Below are positions 52,478-61,852 of a stretch of 64,000 nucleotides of DNA, piece after piece; position 1 is the stretch's first letter; the number at the start of each line of letters is the position of its first letter. The stretch lies in NCBI RefSeq assembly GCF_014203535.1, contig NZ_JACHJI010000004.1, forward strand, positions 372,001 to 436,000. Direction: 5' to 3'. The DNA comes from Streptomyces griseomycini (GTDB taxonomy: Bacteria > Actinomycetota > Actinomycetes > Streptomycetales > Streptomycetaceae). Below the pieces are notes generated by a model that ran no database searches, had not been told where the DNA came from, and was given only the letters and a program-made list of their open reading frames with translations. Position numbers and translations under genes: made by a program.

Positions 52478-55400
52478 GTGCGGGAGGTCGTGGTACGGGT
52501 GCTGGGCCGGTTCCGGATGGGACCGGCCGGGGGCCCGCCCTGGCGGCCGGCGTCCGCACGGGCCGAGTCCCTGCTCGGCTACCTGGTCCTGCACCGGGAC
52601 GAGCCGCAGCCGCGCGGCCGGCTCGCGGGCCTGCTGTGGCCCGAGTCGTCCGAGGCGCAGGCCCGCACCAACCTGCGCCACCTGCTGCACACCCTGCGCG
52701 GCGCGGTACCGGACGTCGACCACGTCCTGGAGGTCACCGCGCGCACCGTCGCCTGGCGGGCCGACGCGGCCTGCGCGCTCGACGTCACCGCGTTCGAGTC
52801 GGCGCTGGAACGGGCCCGCGCGCTGCCCGCCGGGCGGCGCGCGCCCGCCCTGGCCGAGGCGGTCGCCGCCTACACCGGCGAACTGCTCGCGGACTGCGAC
52901 GACGCGTGGGTCGTACCGGAACGGGAACGGCTGCGGGCGGAGTTCACCGACGCCCTGGAGGAACTGGCCGCGCTCGCGCACCGGTCCGGCGACCACCGGG
53001 CCGCCGTCGGCCACCTGGAACGGCTGGTCCAGGAGGACCCCGTACGGGAGTCCGCCCACCGCGGGCTGATGCGCGTCCACGCCGCCCTCGGCGACCGGGC
53101 GCGCGCGGTCCGCGCCTACCACGCGTGCGTGGCGGTGCTGGAGCGCGAACTGGGCGTCGCCCCGTCGCCGCAGACGCGCGCCGCCTACGCCGCACTGCTG
53201 TCCGCGCCCCGCCCGGCCCCCTCCGTTCCCTCCGCCGCCCCTCCCGACCGGCCGGCGCCGCCCGGGGACCCGGAGCTCGTGGGACGGACCGCACAGCGGC
53301 GGCGGCTCACCGAGGCGTGGCGCACCGCGCGGACCGGCCGCCCGGAACTCGTGCTGCTCACCGGAGACCCCGGCATCGGCAAGACCCGCCTCGCCGAGGA
53401 CTTCGCGGCCCGGGTGGCCCGCCGTGGAGCCGTCACGGCGACCGCGCGGGCGTACGCGGCGGAGGGCCGCCTGGCGTACGCGCCCGTGGCGGCCTGGCTG
53501 CGCACCCCCGCGCTGCGGGCCGCCGTGGACCGGCTGGACGCCGGCCTGCGGGACGAACTGTCCCGGCTGTTGCCGGAGCTGACCGCCACCGGGCCGCCGG
53601 AACTCCTGCCCCCGGACGAGCAGCGGCAGCGGCTGTTCGGGGCCGTCGCGCGCGCCGTGGACGCCGTCGGACGGCCGGTGCTGCTGCTCGCCGACGACCT
53701 GCACCGGTTCGACGGGGAGTCGCTGCGGCTGCTGCACTTCCTGGTGCGGGGGGCCCCGCGGGAGCGCGGCGGGCCGGCCGGCGGCCGGCTGCTGGTGGTG
53801 GGCACGGCCCGCCCCGAGGAGACCGACCCCGGACACCCCCTGCACGAGGTGCTGGGCGGACTGCGGGCGCTGGGCCGCTGCACGGAGCTGGAACTCGGGC
53901 CGCTCACCCGCCGGGAGACCGCCGCCCTGGTGCGCCGGCTCACGGGGACGGAGGCGGGCACCGACCGGCTGCACGCGGACAGCGAGGGCAACCCGCTCTT
54001 CCTGGTCGAGGCCCTGCGCGCGGGCGGGCAGGCCCACGGCGGCCTCACCCCGCGCGTCCAGGCCGTCATCGGCGCCCGGCTCGCGCAGCTCTCCGTCGGC
54101 ACCGCCGGACTGCTGGGCGTGGCGGCGACCATCGGGCGGGAGTTCACCGCGGACGTCCTGGGCGCCGCGGCCGGGGCCGACGAACCCGTGCTGATCGCCG
54201 GACTGGACGAGCTGTGGCGCCGCCGCATCGTCCGCGAACACGGCCTCGACGCCTACGACTTCACCCACGAGAAGATCCGCGAGGTGGCGTACGCGGCGCT
54301 CAGCCCGGCCCTGCGCCGGCACCACCACCGCCGGGTGGCCGAGGCGCTCGCCCGGTCCGGCGAGGCCACGCCCGACGAGGTCTGCGGCCAGATCGCGGAC
54401 CACTACCGGCGCGCCGGCGACCCCCTCGCCGCCGTGCCGTGGGCGCTGCGCGCCGCCGACGCGGCCTGCCGGCTGCACGCCGACTCCCAGGCGATCGACC
54501 TGCTCGACCGCACGCTCCGCCTGCTGCGCGAGCAGCCCCCGTCCCCACGGCGCGACAGGCTGGAACTGGGGCTGCTCGCCGCGCTGCCCGCCCTCCTCGG
54601 CCGGGTCGAGGGATACGCCTCCACCACCCTGACCGCCGTCCACACCAGGGCCCTGGAGCTGTCCGCCCGGCTCGGCACCGAACTCGCGCCGCCGCTGGTG
54701 CGCTCGCTGGCCCTGGCGAGCACCGTCGGCTCCGACTTCGCGGCCACCCGGCGGTACGGGGAGCGACTCCTGGCCCGGGGGCGGGAGTCGGGGGACGACG
54801 TCCTGGTCGTGGAGGGCGCGTACGTGCTGGGCATCGCGGCGTTCTGGCAGGCCCGGTTCACCACCGCGCGGGAGAACTTCGAGCTGGCGGTGCGGCACTA
54901 CCGTCCCGAACGGCGGGCGCTGCACCTGCTGCGCTACGCGCAGGACCCGCGGGCGGTGTGCCTGAGCCGGCTCGCCAACACCCTGTGGTTCCTGGGCCGT
55001 CCGGCCGCCGAGGCGATCGCGGTGCGGGACGCGGCGCTGGCGTACGCGGACGAGACGGGACACGCGTTCACCCGGATCGTCGCCCGGGTCTTCGCGGGCC
55101 TGCTGGCACTGGACATGGGGGACGAGGAGGGCCTGCGCGAGCACGTGCGCGAGCTGCGCGGACTCGGTCGCGGCAGCCCGGCGCCGCACGCGTGGATGCC
55201 GCTGGAGGCGTTGTCCGGGTACGTGGACGTCCTCGACGGGCACGCGGAGCGCGGGATCCGCCGCTGCCGGCGGGTGATCGCCGCACTGCCCGGCGTCCAG
55301 CCCGCTCCCGGGATGCGCGCCGTGCTGCACCGCGTCCTGCTGGCGGCGGCGGAGGCGGCGGGGGACACGGAGGAGGCCCGCCGGGCCGCGGAGCGGTTGC

Positions 55401-55600
55401 TGGAGATGGGCGGCGCGGCCGCCGTCTGGCGGAAGGAGGCCCTCCGTGCGCGCGAGCGCCTGCGGGACGCGGACTCCGCACGGGAGGGACCCGTGGGGGA
55501 GGGGACTGTCCGGGTCGGGGAGCTCCCGGGCAGCGGGCCGGTGCGGGCCGGGTCGGCCGAGGGCGCTGTGGGGGGCAGGCCGGGAGCCGGAGGAGGGTGA
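52478..55600 (+). CDS. BTAD/SARP-type regulator with AAA ATPase and TPR-like region
   Basis: The product is 1040 residues from GTG 52478. No ribosome site is present. The N-terminal winged helix (about 1-95: RVLGRFRMGPAGG, ESLLGYLVLHRDEPQPRGRL, TNLRHLLHTLRGAV) is followed by a BTAD helical domain (about 95-245). The ATPase has Walker A LLTGDPGIGKTRLAEDF (about 292-308) and Walker B PVLLLADDLHRFDGESLRLL, then an AfsR-like C-terminal helical repeat region to the end. There is no LuxR helix-turn-helix. These are ATP-responsive transcription factors, often controlling metabolism or secondary metabolites. The adjacent flavin monooxygenase gene, 74 bp downstream, may be a target. Confidence 0.88.
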   Translation: MREVVVRVLGRFRMGPAGGPPWRPASARAESLLGYLVLHRDEPQPRGRLAGLLWPESSEAQARTNLRHLLHTLRGAVPDVDHVLEVTARTVAWRADAACALDVTAFESALERARALPAGRRAPALAEAVAAYTGELLADCDDAWVVPERERLRAEFTDALEELAALAHRSGDHRAAVGHLERLVQEDPVRESAHRGLMRVHAALGDRARAVRAYHACVAVLERELGVAPSPQTRAAYAALLSAPRPAPSVPSAAPPDRPAPPGDPELVGRTAQRRRLTEAWRTARTGRPELVLLTGDPGIGKTRLAEDFAARVARRGAVTATARAYAAEGRLAYAPVAAWLRTPALRAAVDRLDAGLRDELSRLLPELTATGPPELLPPDEQRQRLFGAVARAVDAVGRPVLLLADDLHRFDGESLRLLHFLVRGAPRERGGPAGGRLLVVGTARPEETDPGHPLHEVLGGLRALGRCTELELGPLTRRETAALVRRLTGTEAGTDRLHADSEGNPLFLVEALRAGGQAHGGLTPRVQAVIGARLAQLSVGTAGLLGVAATIGREFTADVLGAAAGADEPVLIAGLDELWRRRIVREHGLDAYDFTHEKIREVAYAALSPALRRHHHRRVAEALARSGEATPDEVCGQIADHYRRAGDPLAAVPWALRAADAACRLHADSQAIDLLDRTLRLLREQPPSPRRDRLELGLLAALPALLGRVEGYASTTLTAVHTRALELSARLGTELAPPLVRSLALASTVGSDFAATRRYGERLLARGRESGDDVLVVEGAYVLGIAAFWQARFTTARENFELAVRHYRPERRALHLLRYAQDPRAVCLSRLANTLWFLGRPAAEAIAVRDAALAYADETGHAFTRIVARVFAGLLALDMGDEEGLREHVRELRGLGRGSPAPHAWMPLEALSGYVDVLDGHAERGIRRCRRVIAALPGVQPAPGMRAVLHRVLLAAAEAAGDTEEARRAAERLLEMGGAAAVWRKEALRARERLRDADSAREGPVGEGTVRVGELPGSGPVRAGSAEGAVGGRPGAGGG

Positions 55601-55674
55601 GGAACGCTCGTGGAACGCCCGCCCGCGCACGCTCGACGCATATCCGCTCCCCACCGCCACCCGAGGAGGACGGC

Positions 55675-56946
55675 ATGTCCACCGCATACGACGCGATCGT
55701 CGTGGGTGCCCGCTGCGCGGGCGCGCCGACGGCGATGCTGCTGGCCCGCCGGGGCCACCGGGTGCTGCTGGTCGACCGGGCCGCCTTCCCGAGCGACACC
55801 CTGTCGACGCACATGATCCACCCGCCGGGCGTGGCCGCCCTGGCCCGCTGGGGGCTGCTCGACCGGGTGACCGCCACCGGCTGCCCGCCGGTCACGACGT
55901 ACTCCTTCGACTTCGGCCCCTTCACCCTCACCGGCAGCCCGCCGCCCCGCGACGGCACCGGCGTCGGTTACGGCCCGCGCCGCCGGGTCCTCGACGCCGT
56001 CCTGGTGGCGGCGGCCGACGAGGCGGGCGCGGAGGTCCGCGAGCACTTCCACGTGGACGAGGTGCTGATCGAGGACGGCACGGTCGTCGGCGTCCGCGGC
56101 CACGGGGCCGGCGGCCCGAGCGTGACCGAGCGGGCCCGCGTGGTGATCGGCGCCGACGGACGCTCCTCGCACGTCGCGAGCGCGGTCGGCGCCCCCGAGT
56201 ACCGGACGAAGCCGCGCCTCCAGCGGGGCTACTACGCGTACTGGTCCGGTCTGCCGGTCGCCGGTTTCGAGACGTACGCCCGGCCCGGCCGGGGCTGGGG
56301 GACGATACCGACCAACGACGGGCTGACCGTCGTGGTCGTGGGCTGGCCCCGCGACGAGGCGCAGGCGTTCCGGGCGGACGTGGAGGGGAACTTCCTGGCC
56401 ACGCTCGACCTCGTGCCGGAGTTCGCGGAGCGGGTGCGGGCGGGACACCGGGAGGAGCGGTTCCTCTGCGCGTCCGTGCCCAACTTCTTCCGCAGGCCGT
56501 ACGGACCGGGCTGGGCGCTCGTCGGGGACGCCGGCCACACCGAGGACCCCATCACCGCGCAGGGCATCAGCAACGCCTTCCGGGACGCCGAGCTGTGCGC
56601 GGGCGCCCTCGACGACGTCCTCACCGGGCGCCGGCCGTTCGCCGAGGCCCTGTCCGGTTACGCGGCGGCCCGTGACGCCCGGGTGTCGGAGATGTACGAG
56701 TTCACCACCCAGCTGGCCACCCTGGCACCCCCGCCCGAGGACACGGCCCGCCTGCTGGCGGCGGCGAGCGGCGACCGGGCCGCCATGGACCGCTTCGCCG
56801 GCGTCGTCGCCGGGACGGTGCCCCCGCACGCCTTCTTCGCCCCGGCCTCCGAAGCTCCCGCACGCTCCGGAGCTCCCGAACTCCCCGACGCCCCCGCGGC
56901 CTCCGCGGCTTCCGGGGCCGTCACGGTTCCCGCCCGGGCCGCCTGA
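55675..56946 (+). CDS. FAD-dependent monooxygenase/geranylgeranyl-reductase-like oxidoreductase
   Basis: The product is 423 residues from ATG 55675, with GAGGAGGA upstream. The FAD motif is DAIVVGARCAGAPTAMLLAR, in which the usual GxGxxG is GARCAG. The second motif is VVIGADGRSSHVA, and the third is WALVGDAGHTEDPITAQGIS. It belongs to the group of flavoprotein hydroxylase/reductase family proteins that act on aromatic or isoprenoid substrates. The C terminus has an Ala/Pro-rich low-complexity tail of about 35 residues. It lies right after the SARP-like regulator. The substrate is unknown. Confidence 0.85.
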   Translation: MSTAYDAIVVGARCAGAPTAMLLARRGHRVLLVDRAAFPSDTLSTHMIHPPGVAALARWGLLDRVTATGCPPVTTYSFDFGPFTLTGSPPPRDGTGVGYGPRRRVLDAVLVAAADEAGAEVREHFHVDEVLIEDGTVVGVRGHGAGGPSVTERARVVIGADGRSSHVASAVGAPEYRTKPRLQRGYYAYWSGLPVAGFETYARPGRGWGTIPTNDGLTVVVVGWPRDEAQAFRADVEGNFLATLDLVPEFAERVRAGHREERFLCASVPNFFRRPYGPGWALVGDAGHTEDPITAQGISNAFRDAELCAGALDDVLTGRRPFAEALSGYAAARDARVSEMYEFTTQLATLAPPPEDTARLLAAASGDRAAMDRFAGVVAGTVPPHAFFAPASEAPARSGAPELPDAPAASAASGAVTVPARAA

Positions 56947-56956
56947 CCGTCCGTGC

Positions 56957-56998
56957 CGGCCGCCTGCCGCTCACCGGCCGCTGAGCGGCAGGCGGCCG
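56957..56998. terminator. Strong bidirectional hairpin after the monooxygenase gene
   Basis: A 17-bp perfect stem (56957-56973 with 56982-56998) surrounds an 8-nt loop. It starts 11 bp after the monooxygenase stop. One stem base triplet (TCA, 56971-56973) is the stop codon of the convergent glycosyltransferase relic. Confidence 0.75.
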
Positions 56999-57530
56999 AG
57001 GAGCAGGGCGAGGACGGTCTGCCCGGCGAGCCGGGCGCGCGGACCGGGCAGGAACGCGTACGGGCCCGCAGGTACTCGTGCGGGGTGGTCAGTCGCCCGG
57101 CGACGTTCCGGAACCAGCCGGCGACGGGGGCGAGCGACCAGGTCCAGGCCAGGGCGGCCCCCAGACCGCGAGCAGCAGGCGCCACCAGGGCGGGCCGGGC
57201 CCCGCGCGTCCGCGGGCGGCGGCGTCCCAGCACCAGGCCGGCCGGGTCCGGGGAGGCGTCGCAGCCGCAGAAGCACACGGTGCCGGCCGTGGCGGCGGTC
57301 AGTCCCGCGTGGCAGGCGGCCCCGAAGCCGCGCCGCTCCTCGCGCACGACGGTCGCGCCGACTCCGCGGGCGACGCGGTCCGAGCCGTCCGTGGAACCGT
57401 TGTCCACGACGAGGGCGCGCCGGCCGGGCGGGACGCGCTCCAGCACTCACGGCAGCGCCGCGGCCTCGTCGAGGCAGGGCAGGACGACGTCCACGGACGT
57501 CGGGTCCGGTTCTGGGGAGGAGACGGCCAC
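56971..57530 (-). pseudogene. Family 2 glycosyltransferase relic, nonsense and deleted
   Basis: From GTG 57530 the frame reads PTSVDVVLPCLDEAAALP, then TGA at 57447-57449 (codon 28), where homologues are expected to have Trp. It then continues in frame as VLERVPPGRRALVVDNGSTDGSDRV and VGATVVREERRGFGAACHAG up to the CDASPDP motif, the nucleotide-sugar and metal site. It then jumps to VLGRRRP, with the acceptor half missing. An unrelated-looking segment follows (AGWFRNVAGRLTTPHEYLRA), and after a frame change PYAFLPGPRARLAGQTVLAL ends at 56971. A deletion therefore probably fused the remains of two genes. Confidence 0.75.
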
Positions 57531-57642
57531 GGCCCTCGCCCTACGGGCGCGAGACGGACATACCGGTCATCGGTTCTTACGGAACGCGGACGTCGGGCAG
57601 CCGGCCGCACCGCTCGGACGCGCGGGGTGCGAGGCTGTCCGC

Positions 57643-58362
57643 ATGGAGCAGCGACCCCCTGACGCCGAGGCCGGAGCCCGGGTCCTCGTCGTCGACGACG
57701 ATCCCACCGTCGCCGAGATCGTCACCGGCTACCTCGACCGCGCCGGCCACCTCGTCGAGCGGGCCGGTGACGGCCCCGAGGCGCTCGCCCGGGCGGCGGC
57801 GCACCGGCCGGACCTCGTCGTCCTCGACCTGATGCTGCCCGGCATGGACGGCCTGGAGGTGTGCCGCCGGCTGCGCGACCACGGGCCCGTGCCGGTCATC
57901 ATGCTCACCGCGCGCGGCGACGAGGACGACCGCGTCCTCGGCCTGGAGGTCGGCGCCGACGACTACGTCACCAAGCCGTTCAGCCCGCGCGAACTGGTCC
58001 TGCGCGTCGAGTCCGTGCTGCGCCGCGCCCGCCCCGCCCCGGCCGTGTCCGGCCTCCTGCGGGCGGCCGGTCTCCGCGTCGACCCCGCCGCCCGTCGCGC
58101 CACCAGGAACGGCGCCGAACTCGCCCTCACCGTCCGCGAGTTCGATCTCCTCGTCTTCTTCCTGCGCAACCCCGGGCGGGCCTACGCCCGGGAGGAGCTG
58201 ATGCGCGAGGTGTGGGGCTGGGACTTCGGCGACCTGTCCACCGTCACCGTCCACGTGCGGCGGCTGCGCGGCAAGGTCGAGGACGATCCGGCGCGGCCCC
58301 GGCTCATCCGGACCGTGTGGGGCGTCGGCTACCGCTTCGATCCCTCCGACGGACGGGAGTGA
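57643..58362 (+). CDS. OmpR-family response regulator
   Basis: The product is 239 residues from ATG 57643. The receiver has the acidic pair in ARVLVVDDDPTVAEIV, the phospho-acceptor Asp62 in LVVLDLMLPGMDGLEV, and the Lys in ADDYVTKPFSPREL. A winged helix follows (LTVREFDLLVFFLRNPGRAY, STVTVHVRRLRGKVE). It is coupled by a 4-base overlap to the kinase gene. The flanking carbohydrate genes, now decayed, may once have been its regulon. Confidence 0.93.
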   Translation: MEQRPPDAEAGARVLVVDDDPTVAEIVTGYLDRAGHLVERAGDGPEALARAAAHRPDLVVLDLMLPGMDGLEVCRRLRDHGPVPVIMLTARGDEDDRVLGLEVGADDYVTKPFSPRELVLRVESVLRRARPAPAVSGLLRAAGLRVDPAARRATRNGAELALTVREFDLLVFFLRNPGRAYAREELMREVWGWDFGDLSTVTVHVRRLRGKVEDDPARPRLIRTVWGVGYRFDPSDGRE

Positions 58363-59477
58363 GCGTGCGCGACACCCTCCTCATCGCCCTGTTCGCCTTC
58401 CTCGGCGCCGCCGCGGCCGGGTTGCTCGGCGCGTGCGTGCTGCTGCTGATCCGGCGGCGGTCGCTGACCGCGCACCTCGCCGTGGTCGCCGGGGTGGCGG
58501 TGACGGCGATGCTCGCGGGCACGCTGGCCGTGGCGCAGGCGATGTTCCTCTCCGCGCACGACCTGACCGTCGTGACGACCGTCGTCGCCATGGCCGCCGT
58601 GGTCTCCACGGCCACCGCGCTGCTGCTCGGCCGCTGGGTCGTCGCCCGCAGCCGGGAGCTGGCGCTCGCCGCCCGCTCCTTCGGCGACGGCGGGGACTTC
58701 GCCGCGCCCGACGGCCCGTCCACCGCCGAACTCACCGCGCTGAGCCGGGAGCTGGAGGCGACCAGCGCCAAGCTGGCCGAGTCCCGGGACCGCGAGCGGG
58801 CCCTGGAGTCCTCCCGCCGCGAACTCGTGGCCTGGATCTCCCACGACCTGCGCACCCCGCTCGCCGGACTGCGCGCGATGGCCGAGGCGCTGGAGGACGG
58901 TGTCGCCGCCGACCCCGGCCGCTACCTCGGACAGATCCGCACCGAGGTGGAGCGCCTCAACGACATGGTCGGCGACCTGTTCGAGCTCTCCCGCATCCAC
59001 GCGGGCACGCTGCCCCTCTCGCTCTCCAGGATCTCCCTGTACGACCTGGTCGGCGACGCCCTCGCCGGCGCCGACCCGCTCGCCCGCGAGCACGGCGTAC
59101 GGCTCGTCGGCGCCCGGGTCGAGCCGGTGCCGGTGGAGGTGGACGGCCGGGAGATGAGCCGGGTGCTGGGCAACCTGCTGGTCAACGCGATCCGTCGGAC
59201 CCCGGCCGACGGCACGGTCGCCGTCGCCGTCGAACGCGCCGCCGACGGCGTGGTGCTGTCCGTCACGGACGGCTGCGGCGGCATTCCGGATGAGGACCTG
59301 CCCCGCGTCTTCGACACCGGCTGGCGCGGCACCCACGCCCGCACCCCTCCGGCCGGCGCGGGCCTCGGACTCGCCATCGTCCGCGGCATCGTCGAGGCCC
59401 ACCGGGGCAGCGCCACCGTCCGCAACGTCACCGGGGGCTGCCGCTTCGAGGTCCGGCTGCCGACGGCACCGGGGTGA
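58359..59477 (+). CDS. HAMP-domain sensor histidine kinase
   Basis: The product is 372 residues from GTG 58359, overlapping the regulator stop (GTGA). It has four hydrophobic segments in the first 105 residues (LLIALFAFLGAAAAGLLGAC, LAVVAGVAVTAMLAGTLAV, a middle one, and VVAMAAVVSTATALLLG), with hardly any extracellular domain. A short HAMP linker and the H-box LVAWISHDLRTPLAGLRAMA follow, then N-box VLGNLLVNAIRRTPADG, G1 VTDGCGGIPDEDL and G2 GAGLGLAIVRGIV. Its last 50 bp overlap the convergent epimerase relic. Confidence 0.92.
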   Translation: MSVRDTLLIALFAFLGAAAAGLLGACVLLLIRRRSLTAHLAVVAGVAVTAMLAGTLAVAQAMFLSAHDLTVVTTVVAMAAVVSTATALLLGRWVVARSRELALAARSFGDGGDFAAPDGPSTAELTALSRELEATSAKLAESRDRERALESSRRELVAWISHDLRTPLAGLRAMAEALEDGVAADPGRYLGQIRTEVERLNDMVGDLFELSRIHAGTLPLSLSRISLYDLVGDALAGADPLAREHGVRLVGARVEPVPVEVDGREMSRVLGNLLVNAIRRTPADGTVAVAVERAADGVVLSVTDGCGGIPDEDLPRVFDTGWRGTHARTPPAGAGLGLAIVRGIVEAHRGSATVRNVTGGCRFEVRLPTAPG

Positions 59478-60332
59478 GGATCACTCCCCGCGCGGCCCGC
59501 AGCCGTGAGGAGTCCGCCGTGATGTGGCGGACGTCGTCCAGGCGGTACTCGCCGGTGACGGCCGGCTCCGGGCCGCCGTACGCACCGGCCGGGGCGCGGG
59601 CCGGCTCGCCGACCGTGCGGGGCGCGCCGCTGCCCGTGTCGTACGCCGTGAGCGCGCCGGCGGCCGTCTCCGCCTCCAGCGCCGCCGCAGTGGCCGCCGC
59701 CACGTCCCGCACGTGCACGAAGTCCCGCCGCTGGCCGCCGTCCCCGAAGAGGCGCGGCGCCTCGCCGCGGGCCGGTGCCGAGCGGAGGAAGGAGGCGACG
59801 CCCGCGTACGGGGTGTCCCGGGGCATCCGGGGGCCGTGGACGTCGTGGTGGCGCAGCGACACCGCCGAACCGCCCGTCGATCGCGCCCAGGCGGCCAGGT
59901 GCTCCCGGGCGAGCTCGGTCGTGGCGTACACGTTGCGCGGATCGGCCGGGGCGTCCTCGCCGACCAGGCCCGGTTCGGGGGCCGTCCCGCACACCGGGCA
60001 GGCGGGTCCGAACCGCCCGGCCTCCAGGTCGGCGACGGCCCGCGGCCCCGGCCGCACGGCCCCGTGCCGGGCGCAGGCGTAGCGGCCCTCGCCGTACCCG
60101 GGCCGTTGTGCGAGACGTACGCGGGCGCGTCGGCGAAGCCGGTGCCGAGGCCGACCACCGCCGCCTGGTGGCAGGCGGCGTCCACCCCGGACAGGGCCCC
60201 GCGCACGGCGCCGGGGTCGCGCACGTCCGCCGCCGGACCGGTGCGCAGGTCGTGGACGACGGGCTCGTGCCCGTGCGCCTCGACGCCACGGGACCCGATG
60301 AACCCGGCACCGCCGGTGACCAGTACGCGCAT
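59428..60332 (-). pseudogene. NAD-dependent epimerase/dehydratase relic with deletions
   Basis: From ATG 60332 the frame starts well (MRVLVTGGAGFIGS), but a few residues are missing before HGHEPVVHDLRTGPAADVRD. At AYVSHNGPG (about 60110) the reading jumps to another frame that continues YGEGRYACARHGAVRPGPRA, so the central strand and helix are gone. The rest follows in that frame (VNVYATTELAREHL region, RMPRDTPYAGVASFLRSAPA, DFVHVRDVAAATAAALEAE). The catalytic YxxxK reads YATTE, so the Lys is lost, and the C terminus is truncated into the kinase gene. The gene is dead by several criteria. Confidence 0.8.
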
Positions 60333-60385
60333 GCGGCCACGCCAGGTCCGCGCCCCGGCCCGGCGGCAGGACCGCGCCCGGCACG

Positions 60386-61852
60386 TCACCGGTCCGCAGG
60401 GCCCGCACCGTCCGAACCGGCCAGGGGAAGCCGCACGGTGAAGACCGTCGCCCCCGGCGCGCCGCTCAGCTCGAGGGTGCCGCCGTGCGCCCGCACCAGG
60501 GACCGCGCGACCGCGAGGCCCAGTCCGCTGCCGCCCCGGTCGCGGCTGCGGGCCTTGTCGACCCGGTAGAAGCGGTCGAAGACCCGCTCCCGGTCCTCGG
60601 CGGGGACACCGGGGCCCGTGTCGACCACCCGCACCAGCGCCGCACCGCCCGCGGCGCCCGCCTCCACCGTCACCCGGGTGCCGGGCGGGGTGTGCACCGC
60701 CGCGTTGGTCAGCAGGTTGTCCAGGACCTGCCGGATGCGCTGCGGATCCAGGCGCAGCCGCAGTTCCCCGGCACCGGCGTCCACCGTCAGCGGGTGCTCC
60801 GGGTGGCTCGCGCGGAACGCGTCGGCGGCCTGCCGGACCAGCTCCACCAGATCCGCGTCCACCGTCCGCAGCGGCGTGTCCACCTCCGCCGCGTCCAGCC
60901 GGGCGAGCAGCAGCAGGTCGTCCAGCAGCACCCCCATCCGGGCGGCCTCCGCCCGGAGCCGGGCCAGGTGCCGCTCGCGTTCCCCCGGTTCGTTGGCGGC
61001 GGCGTACTGGAACAGGTCCGCGTAGCCCCGGACCGACATCAGCGGGGTGCGCAGTTCGTGCGAGGCGTCCGCGACGAAGCGGCGCAGCCGCCGTTCGGCC
61101 TCCGCGCGCACCGCCAGGGAGTCGTCGATGTGCTCCAGCATCGTGTTGAAGGCGGTGCGCAGCTCCGCCACCTCCGGGCCGCCGTCCCGCCCGTCGGCGC
61201 GCAGCGGCAGCCGGGCCGCCGACTCGGTCAGGTCGTGCGAGGCGATGCCGTGCGCGGTGTGCGCCATGTCGCTCAGCGGCTTCAGCCCGCGCCGCAGCAT
61301 CCGCCGCCCCAGCACCACGAGCGCCAGCAGGGCGAGCGCGAACACCACGACCTGCACCGTGATCAGCCGCTCGACGGTCTCGTCGACGTCCGCCACGGGC
61401 GCCGCGCTGATCAGCACCACGTCCTGCTCGACCTCGCACCCCCGCAGCCGGTACTTGCCCTCCCCGCGGATCCACGCGGTGTCCAGGAGCTCGGTGTCGG
61501 AGTGCGCCATCGCCCGTGCCAGGTCCGCGAAGGCCCGGGTGTCCTCGGGCACGTCGGCCGGCCTGCGCAGGGCGACCGAGTCGCCCGAGACGTCGTACAC
61601 CGCCGTGTACCAGCCGTAGTACGGCTTCCGTTTCACCGTGCCGTGCGCCGCCGCGTCCTTGGACTGCACGGTCTGCACCAGCTTCAGCTGGGTGCCCAGC
61701 TGCTGTTCCAGGTAGTCCCGCATGTACGTGGTGAGCGCCGTTCCGACGACCGCGAACACCGCCAGCGACAGCGCCCCGAGGCCCAGCGCCAGCCGGGTGC
61801 CCAGGCGCAGCCGCCGGTAGGCCTCCCGCGGCCGCCGGACCGCCCCGGTCAC
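60386..61852 (-). CDS. HAMP-domain sensor histidine kinase (second system)
   Basis: The product is 488 residues from GTG 61852, overlapping the regulator stop by 4 bases. It has a transmembrane helix at about 20-42 (ALGLGALSLAVFAVVGTALT), an extracytoplasmic sensor of about 120 residues with a single Cys (RLRGCEVEQDVVLIS), and a second membrane helix near 165-185. HAMP comes next, then H-box RRFVADASHELRTPLMSVRG, N-box VLDNLLTNAAVHTPPGT, G1 VVDTGPGVPAEDRERVFDRF and G2 GGSGLGLAVARSLV. It is a complete enzyme. Confidence 0.94.
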   Translation of the reverse strand: MTGAVRRPREAYRRLRLGTRLALGLGALSLAVFAVVGTALTTYMRDYLEQQLGTQLKLVQTVQSKDAAAHGTVKRKPYYGWYTAVYDVSGDSVALRRPADVPEDTRAFADLARAMAHSDTELLDTAWIRGEGKYRLRGCEVEQDVVLISAAPVADVDETVERLITVQVVVFALALLALVVLGRRMLRRGLKPLSDMAHTAHGIASHDLTESAARLPLRADGRDGGPEVAELRTAFNTMLEHIDDSLAVRAEAERRLRRFVADASHELRTPLMSVRGYADLFQYAAANEPGERERHLARLRAEAARMGVLLDDLLLLARLDAAEVDTPLRTVDADLVELVRQAADAFRASHPEHPLTVDAGAGELRLRLDPQRIRQVLDNLLTNAAVHTPPGTRVTVEAGAAGGAALVRVVDTGPGVPAEDRERVFDRFYRVDKARSRDRGGSGLGLAVARSLVRAHGGTLELSGAPGATVFTVRLPLAGSDGAGPADR

